Shown piece by piece: positions 55,012 through 64,000 of a stretch of DNA of 64,000 nucleotides. The stretch lies in contig JAJEKV010000086.1 in assembly GCA_021234155.1 (NCBI GenBank), forward strand, positions 4,267,461 through 4,331,460. The letters are read 5' to 3'. Position numbers and translations under genes: made by a program. This DNA is from Isoetes taiwanensis. Lineage: Eukaryota > Streptophyta > Lycopodiopsida > Isoetales > Isoetaceae. Under the pieces are notes generated by a model. That model saw nothing but the letters and a program-made list of their open reading frames with translations. It ran no database searches and had not been told where the DNA came from. Position 1 is the first letter of the stretch. Each line of letters opens with the position of its first letter.

Positions 55012-56696
55012 GCGGAGGCACAATTCCTATTTGTTGGCGTGGGGCAGCGGTGGGGATTCAATGGCGACAAATGTATGGGGTGGCGGCGGTGGAAGCAACC
55101 CGAGATGTCGCGAAAGCAAATGTAAGGTGAGGCAACTTGAGCAGCCGGAGATGTGCGAAAGCAAATGTAAGGTGAGGCAACTTGAGCAGGGCGCGGCGGC
55201 AGAAAGCAGCGGCAAAGGGCCCGGCCGAGGTCGCTTTGGAGGGTTAGCAAGATTCATAGCGGCATTCGGGCGGCCGAAAAATTTGCATCTTGCCCCTTGA
55301 ATCAGTCCCCCGCAGCTCTCCTCCCCTCTGCGAATGCTTTTAACTTTGGCCAACTTCGTGCCTGCGGTCTTCTTGTTGGGCCGGGTCAGTTCTCGGTCAA
55401 CATACAGGCGTTCCTTTAGCGCCTACCCCGGGCGCGCAAGATGGCTGCTTTCACTTGGCGCATCTCGATCGCGGAACGTGACCACCCGCGGGGCGGTCCT
55501 GGGTGCCGGACGCCATGGCGTCTCGCCCTTAATAATGTTTACCGGCATGGGGAATGTCATTCGAGTAAGAATCAACATTTGGAGCCTTAATGAGGTCCTC
55601 TCCTGCCTCTTCTGTCAGCCACGTACCACCACATTGTGGCTTCTCCGCCTCAGCTCTTGGAGCTCTCTGACTGTTGGGTCAATCCTGCCCGGCACAACAG
55701 GAGTTGTTTGCTGTCGACGAGGCATAGACCGTGGGCCTACGCTAGGGGCGGGGTGGCATGGAGCGGCTTGGGGTGCGATAGTAGACGGCCCCGGCCGACA
55801 CCTTGCGTGACTCTTGGGCAGTGGACTGCCGCGGGGTGTATAATGGTCTCTCCTTCCCCGGCCGAGCTTAGCTCCTGCTGAAATTGTTGCTGCCTTGTCA
55901 ATTCACGCATGCACCGCTGCAATTGCTCATGAGCGTCTGCATTGAGGCCCTTGCCTTGTTCAGCAATGGCTGCCCTCAGCTCCTGATCTTCTTCGATCTT
56001 GGGCAGCGAGCTATGCTCCGGTTCTGCGGCGAGAGTCCAAAGATAGGGTTCTTTGCGGATGAGGCCACTTCTTGTGTCTTGACCCTACTTTGAAGGGCTC
56101 TCAATTGTGGTAGCTCTCTTCAAAAGCGACACGGACTTTTCGCATCCGCAAGCGACCTCCTCGACCTCTCGATCGAAGGCGGAGATGGTTACCATTGTCT
56201 CTGCTCAACACGTTGCTTGTCCCGTGTCATGGTTTCCATGGCGGTTATACAAGGAATCTATGCGGGCCTCTGCATGTCGACAAAACTCTTCTTATCCTTA
56301 CGCCTTCCGAGTGCACTAGGGCGAAGGCCAACTTCAGTCTTTGTATCACGGTCTCCATCTTTGGAAACACGCCGCTTTTTTAGTAGCCAGTTGCCTCTTG
56401 AGCAATTTGGGTGCGGAGGCCTGCATTTCCTCTGCCAAGCAAGCAATTCGAGCTCTATTGCCCTCTGCCATTGCTTGAACCTGTTTCCAGTGCTCCTCAA
56501 CTACCTGGGAGAGGCAGAGAACCGGCCAAAAATTTGAGTGCTTTCTGCCGATCAGCAAGGAGGAAGAAATATTGCGTCGTGCTATGTATGATGGGGCCGG
56601 GCTTCGATGGTGCCAGCTTCGGCGCCGCCTCGTTCTCCGTCCACCATAGCTAGCTTTACGAAAGGAGCTCTTGTTTTACGCAGTCAAGCCAGCTGG

Positions 56697-56900
56697 CGTG
56701 GGTTCACCCAAGCGAACCCGGTAGGGTCGCTGGTCCCACACGCTTGACTCCCTGCCACCTGACATTTAACCGCGGTTTGGGTTCGCCCAAGCGAACCCGG
56801 CAGCAATGCCACGCAGGCGATTGCGCCCGCGAACCGTCATGCCACGTCCCCGGCGGGTTCGCCTGGGCAAATTTCTGGGGTTCGCCGAACCCGCTTGGCA
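56697..56900. repeat. GGGTTCGC/GCGAACCC inverted-repeat array, right
   Basis: GGGTTCACCCAAGCGAACCC at 56700-56719, GGGTTCGCCCAAGCGAACCC at 56779-56798 and decayed relatives to 56892. Same hairpin family as 50555-51015, so the LINE is bracketed by it and may have inserted into a continuous array. Confidence 0.85.
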
Positions 56901-56982
56901 TGTTGACTCAATTTCGGGAGCAATAAAGTGGGCGAGCAAAACCAACAAATTCCTACCAGCCGTGAATGCCATAACTACTTAC

Positions 56983-57530
<548 letters not shown>

Positions 57531-57533
57531 CTA

Positions 57534-59389
57534 GAAAAGAATTATTTGGCAAAAGCACATTAGTCACTACATTTAGCAAACCCTCAGAAACCCTCACTAC
57601 ATTTACCAATTATACTTTTGGGTTTGTTGCCGGAATCGAAATCATGATGGTGGGCGCTCTGTTGCACAGCTAACCCCATATTAAAAAGCCCCAATTGCTC
57701 ATATTCTTCAGGCAGTTGTTCTGCGCTTAGATTTTTTGGTGATAAGCGCGATAGATGTGTTGTTGCCAAAAAGAGGCGTCCTCCATGGCTGGACACCGTC
57801 CCTCTTCTAGTTTCAAACCTATCATAGTGTTTAAAGCTTAAACCCTTTGAATCCCCTGCCTAAGAATAAGGGGCACTAACCAATGACTCAAAGAATTCAA
57901 ACTTAACCTTGCAACACGGTCTGGAAGCAGAACAAAAGCTACGGCGGTGAAGACAGATCTCGAAGCTATTAAGATTTATAGAAAGTACCATGAATGGGAA
58001 AATAAAACTGAGGCAGCGACGACCAGTTTCCAACAGCTCAAATCTTTGCAATCCATTTACAAATATCTTTGCTTTTGCTTACCTGGAGCTGAAACGCTAA
58101 AACGATGTTGTTGCTGGAATACTGACCTAAATGAATAACAGGGGGCTGTCGGCAGTCCAAGGAATCGTTGCCCTAAAACTGCCATTTTGAATTAGGCCAT
58201 CTGTGAATGAAGATGGATTAAATTGCCCCAACTCATCGATGGAAGCATCTGTGATAGCATCTGGGCAGTATTTCCCACGCAGCCCAACAAACCCCAAGCA
58301 CAAGCTAATAGCTTATGTTGGATGTGCACAATGGCCAAGTTTCAGCCAGAACTTTTCCTACAGATCTGCCATGCTGTTTTGACGACGGGCCATCCCATTT
58401 TGATGAAGGGAGATGGCTATGGCGATGGCTACGGCGATGGCGGCGATCCCAGACCAGGTAGCTACCAGGTGTTTTTTTTTCTCGATTTCATTTTCTCTGG
58501 CGTTTTTTTTCTCTCCCTATTTTTTCCTTCCGGAAATACGTGGCCACTTTAGAGGCAAGCATCAGCTTCGAATATGCCGAAAGAATCTTGCCCTTGAGGT
58601 TTATATATGTTAAGAAAAATAAATACAACCCAACATGTCTAGGAAGTATCATAAGGCAGATTCAACATTTAATGACTTCATTGAACAAATAAAGATACTT
58701 CTTAATAATATGGCTGATGGCTCCTCTAGTGCACTCCCAGCCGCATGATGCAAGAATATTCCCTCGGATATTCCCTCTAGGAGCATTGCAGCCGTACACG
58801 TCATTGAGAGATGGGGTCAAACGCTTAGTTGGCCCTATTCTTCAGGCCCCTTGACAACCATTGCACAAGGAACTAATATTGCATTGGCCCCAGATTAGAA
58901 GAGAGCCTCAAATAGGCATCAGACTAAAAATAGAATGAAGTCTAAGATAAGCTTGAGGCTTCTATGAATCGTTCAACTTCTGCGACAAGCAAGGCCGCAC
59001 TGCTTCCCTACAATTGCTGCTGCATTCTTCCCTGATGTTCTCCTGCAGCACTACAGTGCCTACATTGACTTCGCACTATTGCTTATCACTGTTCCATACC
59101 TGGGAACCCACCATCTGCAAGTAGAATCAAGACACAGAATGAAGATACAGGCTGGGGGATTTGAACCCCCTTCTTCCATTTTCAAAGGCTTCTTCACATA
59201 TACAAAACATTCTGGCTTTCTGTAATAAAACTGAAAAATTAACCTTACGCCCCTACTTAAGAGTTAATTGCCAGGAATCTGAGAGAAACCTAGAAAAGCA
59301 GAGTTTCATTAAAGTTGGAAATTTCGTGATTCCAATTTCTCATGAAATCAGTTTCTTCCCTGTTTTATCACACATTTATGGCTAGATAT
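57534..59389. other. No recognisable gene
   Basis: Short frames only. A plus-strand Ala/Met-rich stretch at 58400-58455 (MAMAMATAMAAIPDQ then GTAGCT) could be a first exon but lacks support. GGGGGATTTGAACCCCC at 59154-59170 resembles a tRNA T-arm without the rest of a tRNA. Confidence 0.4.
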
Positions 59390-59825
59390 GGCACTATTTG
59401 CTTAAAAAGAAACCAGTTATCATGCAAAAACCGCTACATTTAATATAAAACAGCGCGGTTTTAGTTGTCAGGAAGAGAAGTATGGCGCCATTTACTTGGA
59501 AAGTATGAGGAAAAGCGGCCCGAGAACCACAAAAGCAGTTATTGAATTGCCAAAAAGTGCCTAGCAAGCAAACAAAATGGCGCGGCCGCTCCTTTAACTT
59601 AGAAATAACCACAAAGCAAATAGCAAACGCCTTATTATTTGCTTTAACGTGAAAAGGAAGCAAATGGTGCGGTGGCTATTTGCTTGAACGTGAAAGCAAA
59701 CAAATAGTGCGGTAGCGCTATTTACTTCAAGGTGTAGAAACGAGCAAATAGTGCAGTAGCTATTTGCGTGAACGAACCAGACAAGCAAATAGTGCTCTCG
59801 CGCCATTTTGCTATAGATAACACAT
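59390..59825. repeat. Palindrome-rich 3' flank of the second ParB-methyltransferase gene
   Basis: Multiple degenerate inverted motifs of the GCAAATAGYGC...GCGCTATTTGC type: for example CAAATAGTGCGGTAGCGCTA (about 59699-59720), CAAATAGTGCAGTAGCTATTTG (about 59743-59765) and CGCGCCATTTTGC near 59797. They lie just past the gene's stop codon at 59959 and share the AATGGCGC/GCGCCATT core with the intron array at 61488-61595. Confidence 0.75.
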
Positions 59826-59958
59826 ATTTTCAGAAGGCCATGTAGATATATATAAATAGAAATATAAGATACAATTTTTCAAAATACAGATTTTTTTTTA
59901 ATAATCATTGGCGAAGTGTTCATCAGAGAGTTTCTCATAATCATCCAGGTTAATTTTC

Positions 59959-62913
59959 TCAGCGGGTCAATTTGATCTGCTGCTCTGCTCCACCTGTGCC
60001 CGACGTCTCACCTTTCTCTGGATGAGAAGCTTCTTCGTCTGCCCCCTTCTGAGATTCAACATCTTGCAAAGTCAAGACTTCCCGTTGGCGTTGGTCAATG
60101 GCCTTTGGGTCAAGCCAGGGGTACATGACGTTCTCGACCCTACCCAGAATGCCCGCTACGCATTTCATCTTTCCTAACTCATGCTCGTATGTCACACTGA
60201 TTCTTCCTACATGAAGGGATGCCCTAGAGAAGGCTCCACCAGAGAAGAAATCTAGTACGATGTTACCTTGAGGGCAGAGCTTATCAACAAGGTAGAACGC
60301 AGTTGCAGGACCAATCTGTTTATGCACCAGATATTCTCCTTCCATACCCTGCCAACTCCACTTAAACCTGTCTTGCATGAGTTTTTTAGCCATAACATCG
60401 CCCTCACTTCCGATGGCTTCCTTAGGAATAGGAGGAATTTCTTGGGGAGCTTTCTAGGATGGTCGCCAAATAGCACGAGGTCCGTGTCTTCGTCGGGCTC
60501 TCCGCCCGTGCGCCGAAATCCTCGTAGCAAATAGAAGAGCTTGTGGCTCTTTGATTCCTGAACCACCTGTAGCTCCAGTCTCCTCTTCATAGATTCCTAC
60601 AAACACTCTTGACCTGGATTCTAGTCTTTCAAGTGCACTGGCAAACAGTAAGTTATGCTCCGGCCTGACGAAACATAGAATCCAGTATGTCTCTACATCT
60701 GTCATCTTTGAGACATTATCGAAGAAAACAGCGATTCTGATCTCACTTTTCCAAATTGGACTAAAAGCGCCTTGCATCTAAACATATCATCTTTGGCGGT
60801 GTAGAATCGCACGCTTAGTTCGAATCCCCGTGACATGCTCCACAAACCATCTTGGCGGTCCTTTTTACGTTTTTTGGTGAAGGATTTTTCAATGGACTGG
60901 ACAAGGAGAATGGCATGTTACCATGAACTCCCTCTTTGAGTATTCCTTCCTGCACCCACTTATGGTGGCATACCTCCCAAGCCGAAGTGCTTTATCTCGA
61001 GAAGTGGTCGTGGCTTTGTAGGGTCCTCAATTTCTTGTACTTAGTGCCAATTTGATCTGCAATGAAGTACAGTATCTCCTTCTTCATGTAAGCAAGTACT
61101 CTTAAGTTCTGCGCCCTCGTCTTGAAGAAATTATCGCCTTTGTAATCTGAGGTGACTTTGACGTATATATCCCCGCTTAATGCTTCTTCGAGGACCTTTC
61201 TACAATCATCATAGTCCAAGCCCCTCATGCATCTAAGGTAGTTGTCACTGAAGTAATCTTTGTCTTTGGCAAAATTGATTACTATAGCTTGACCCCTGTT
61301 ATCCTTAAGTTCTCCCTTCCTCCATTTGTTCCACATCTGGCGGAAGAGTGCATAGACATCATCTGGCATGAAGACAAACCGATTGACATCCTTCGTGTGT
61401 TTGCCCCTCAGAATCTTGTCTGCCATTTCAAGGTAGTGCTGCAAGAGAACTGGCGATTTTAGAATTCCAAATGTTGCTATTTACATCTAATGGCGCAGCT
61501 GCGCTATTTATATCAAATGGCGCAGCTGCGCTATTTACATCAAATGGCGCAGCTGCGCCATTTCAACTCAAATGGCGCAGCTGCGCCATTTCGATAAATG
61601 TATGGGTAAGGAGACGTAAACGTACCTTGTACTCGTCACTTCTTGACCGCCTTTTGGCGGGGGCTGGTCTTCCGCATTCACGAGTGCGCTATTTGCGAAG
61701 ATGGTGGATCTGATCCACATATGGTTCCTTGAAGACAGTCTTTGCTACTATATCATTCACATCCACACTCAGCTGAAGAAGGTCCAGGTCACTGATCTCT
61801 CCTGAAAGAACTCTGCATATTCTATAGACATAGATCTTGCTGAGCTCAGCTCTAGCATCCTCTGTCCCCAACTTACTGCACACGAGCTGAGCAGCAGCGA
61901 CCGAATGATTACCATTGATAATATAAAATCTTTTCCGAATCAGATCAGATTCCTGTGACCAGCTCAGCAACTCCTTTGTATCCGGATCAAAGGGCACTAC
62001 ATCTGCTGGAGTGAATACAGGATGTGGATCCTCAGCAAATGATTTGCAGAGCCTCCTAACATGTTCGGGGTTAATAACCCCGGGCGGTCATGTTAGGTGG
62101 GGCCTCTTCTAGATCCCAGATAGATATTCTTCTGGTGTATGTGACTCCAAGGGGGAACATATGGCCGTGCTTTTGTATTTTCTTTAGAGTTTCCTCTGCC
62201 ATTTCTTCTTCTTCATCACGGTCCATCTTTAGTTCCTCGGGCACTTGAAGATCTGCAATCTTCTGTAATTTCCTGGCCCTTATCTGTGCTTTGGTTTCTG
62301 GCTTTCTCTTTGCTGGAGTGCTATCTGTTGTGGATGCTACATTTCTTACGTGCTTTGTAGCCTCCTTATTGTCACTAATAGTGCGGTCACTATCAGCAGG
62401 CTTCACATCAGCAGGCTTCTCAGTGGACTTCACGGGAGAATCATGTTTGTGAGCATCAGGCTCATCCATCTTCTCATCCTTATGGTCCTCCCCTTTCTCA
62501 ACGTCTCGTCCTTCTTCTTGTTCTGTCTCCCTTTGTACTTCACCACCTCCACCTGTTTTTGTTCCTTTGCCAGCTTTGGTGGCTTGTTTAGTTTTTACAC
62601 ATTTTCTCTGCATCTCTCCCAGCAGCCATCTGCTATCCATTCTTCTTGGCATGTTGCCTGAGATCTTTGCTCTTACAATGTAGGACACGGAGTTTTTGGA
62701 CATGTCCATTGCCGCTCGCAGAATACCGAATCCTTTGAGGATCTCTACCGTGCCTTTGATATCTGCTTGCTCTCTGGACTCATAAGATGGCAGCGGCCAA
62801 CCTTTTTTCTTGGCCGACAGTGCTTGGTCCTTCATGCTGGACTCCATCATTGCGGGCTCGTATCGCCAATCCATGCAATAGAGATCAATGGTGCCGGTGG
62901 ACCGATCTTCCAT
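59959..62913 (-). pseudogene. Second ParB-like / methyltransferase-like gene
   Basis: Same architecture as the gene at 16.4-20.5 kb but a different sequence. From the ATG at 62913: an N-terminal domain, a long charged Lys/Glu/Asp linker (about 62600-62250), then, after a one-base shift in a G run near 62080, a ParB-like domain (NPEHVRRLCKSFAED, FYIINGNHSVAAAQLV with the GNH-A motif, YRICRVLSGEISDLDLLQL). After an intron holding a palindrome array, an exon at about 61439-60992 (MPDDVYALFRQMWNKWRKGE) begins at a TCTTGCAG acceptor. The C-terminal part (60393-59959) has NIVLDFFSGGAF and HVGRISVTYEHE, resembling AdoMet-binding motif I. I did not find a DPPY-type motif IV. Frame changes near 62080 and 60450 suggest decay. 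Confidence 0.65.
61488..61596. repeat. Intron palindrome array, ATGGCGCAGCTGCGCCAT family
   Basis: Four copies at roughly 27-30 base intervals, two of them perfect 22-base palindromes (three more bases each side of the core in the title reach AAAT...ATTT) and two with CTATT for CCATT. They lie in the intron between the ParB-like exon and the 61.4-61.0 kb exon. Confidence 0.92.
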
Positions 62914-63699
62914 CGTGCAACCAAGAAAGTCAAGTCTTCCTTATTTCTTGACTTCCCTCATGTTGACAATGATGCCCATCCGGGCCGCTACCAGGCTCCT
63001 TCTTCACTTGCACCTGATTTGACAAGGAGGCAAAGTTCTCGCCTCTTGTCTCCCTTGGTTGGGTCTACTTGAAATCAAGGGTATGGCTCTAACGATCTCC
63101 ATACACCAAGACCTTCCGGTGAGGGACTATGGTCCTCGATGTCACCATTCCATTTCTTCTACAAGACTAGCGGCTGCATGGTAAGCATGGTGAGACAAAT
63201 GGCCATGTGCTAGAAAGTTAATACAAAGAAATCGACATTTAGACTAAATGGCCTTGTGCCATTTAGACTAAATGGCGCAAATTTTGCTCATTTAGTCTAA
63301 ATGGCGACTTTTTTGTTCTATTATGGGTCCTTCGAAAAGCAAATGGCACGGATGTGCCATTTAGATTAAATAAACCACTGGGCCATTTGCTCTTCTATGG
63401 GTCCGCTTCTACAAGAACATGAACATACATTATGGAAATGGCGACTGGCTTATTTCATACACCGAAAGAGAAAGGCTGCTACAAGCCCACCCTCATATAA
63501 TGAAATGGCGCGGGCCAAATTTCGATTACCTAAGACACTACAAATCGATAAGAATAGAAACAATAAGCTTACTAACCCGAGCACGGCTCCTCGGATTTTG
63601 ATCAAGATTGCGCCATTGTATAAAAGTATAAATGTACAGGACCGTATAAATCCTACTCCACTTTTTTTTTTCCGAAGGCCCCGGATCAACAAAAGCTAG
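62914..63699. repeat. 5' flank with AATGGC/GCCATT palindromes
   Basis: Upstream of the second ParB-methyltransferase gene. Motifs of the same family as its intron array: AAATGGCCTTGTGCCATTTA (63248-63267), AAATGGCGCAAATTTTGCTC (63273-63292), CAAATGGCACGGATGTGCCA (63340-63359), GGGCCATTTGC (63381) and AATGGCGCGGGCCAAATTTC (about 63503). Their occurrence in the promoter region, intron and 3' flank parallels the first gene. Confidence 0.75.
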
Positions 63700-64000
63700 A
63701 GAGAGAAGATGCTTGAATAGGAGAGAGATGTAAAAAGGCTAAAGGGAAGGGCGGAAGGCGAAGGCGGAGAGAGAGAAAAGAACAATGAAATTGAAAATAA
63801 AAATTGGACGGAAAGAAAAGAAAAGAAAAGTCGGGGAAAGAAAAAGTCTGGGAAAACCCTCACCGCCTTCAAATTTGCGCTTCTTGGCGCGTCGGAAATT
63901 TTAAAATTTCGATTTTTCCCGCCCGCCAGTCCGTCTCTACAAATTTTAAAAAATTTGAATTTTCCCGCCAGTCCGTTTCTCCCGCCCGTTCGCCATTATA
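63700..64000. other. Purine-rich then AT/GC-alternating edge of window
   Basis: GA-rich sequence (63700-63850) followed by repeats of CCCGCC(C/A)G(C)CAGTCCG with A/T palindromes such as AAATTTTAAAATTT. Probably the far 5' region or terminal part of the second element, cut by the window end. Confidence 0.4.

Larger units (their letters stand above)
51545..56600 (-). mobile_element. Decayed LINE (non-LTR retrotransposon)
   Basis: Minus-strand element with endonuclease, reverse transcriptase and C-terminal region in LINE order, a (CATTCT)n-like 3' tail at 51527-51550, and a decayed upstream ORF1-like region (about 56600-55300) containing a helical, Gln/Ala/Lys-rich stretch (AEGNRARIACLAEEMQASAP). 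Multiple frameshifts and stops throughout. Confidence 0.8.

Noticed and set aside
59150-59175. tRNA gene on the minus strand
   Set aside because: A perfect T-arm-like GGGGGATTTGAACCCCC is present, but no acceptor stem, D arm or anticodon arm can be folded around it.

Overview
The window looks like nuclear DNA of a land plant with a large, transposon-rich genome. Supporting signs are an intact Ty1/copia element with the usual initiator-Met tRNA primer site, degenerate Helitrons, a GASA/snakin exon, PPR and F-box genes, GT-AG introns, and exon fragments of plant metabolic genes. A fern, lycophyte or bryophyte seems more likely than a flowering plant, but that is an impression, not a proof. Few intact host genes are visible: one single-exon F-box protein is clear, and most other coding sequence is transposon-derived or broken.

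Layout. 1-6 kb: two decayed Helitron Rep-helicase copies, head to head. 6-10.3 kb: a SINE-like unit and exon fragments of two unrelated host genes (a BUB1/Mad3-like gene and bifunctional aspartokinase/homoserine dehydrogenase). 11.5-22.7 kb: the 5' part of a Ty3/gypsy-like retroelement, interrupted within the first codons of gag by a 9,032-bp terminal-inverted-repeat (TIR) element (11941-20972) with a TA target duplication. 22.7-25 kb: fragments of HslU and NADP-isocitrate dehydrogenase among exact segmental duplications. 27.3-28.2 kb: a minisatellite. 30 kb: a GASA exon. 32.1-40.2 kb: a young copia element whose 5' LTR is split by a 2.5-kb insertion carrying a methionine synthase fragment. 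41-45 kb: a PPR pseudogene and the F-box gene. 50.5-57.5 kb: a decayed LINE between two arrays of GC-rich inverted repeats, beside an aspartate aminotransferase remnant. 59.4-64 kb: a second ParB-like/methyltransferase gene with its own palindrome family.

The candidate new system is the pairing of a ParB-like plus adenine-methyltransferase-like gene with arrays of short palindromes. In the 9-kb element, a decayed transposase gene (minus strand) and a multi-exon ParB-methyltransferase gene (plus strand) diverge from a central promoter region. About 24 copies of a palindrome centred on TATAAATTTATA lie in the promoter, introns and stop codon of the methyltransferase gene, and I saw none in the transposase half. 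At 59.4-63.5 kb a second gene of the same kind (minus strand) carries a different palindrome (ATGGCGCAGCTGCGCCAT) in an intron and in both flanks. This suggests transposon-encoded DNA-binding/modifying proteins co-evolving with self-specific cis arrays, comparable in logic to VANC proteins and their motifs in Arabidopsis VANDAL elements. Both genes carry frameshifts here, so the window shows fossils of the system rather than a demonstrably working copy.

All assignments come from reading the sequence by eye. Exon boundaries are approximate and no database search was possible.
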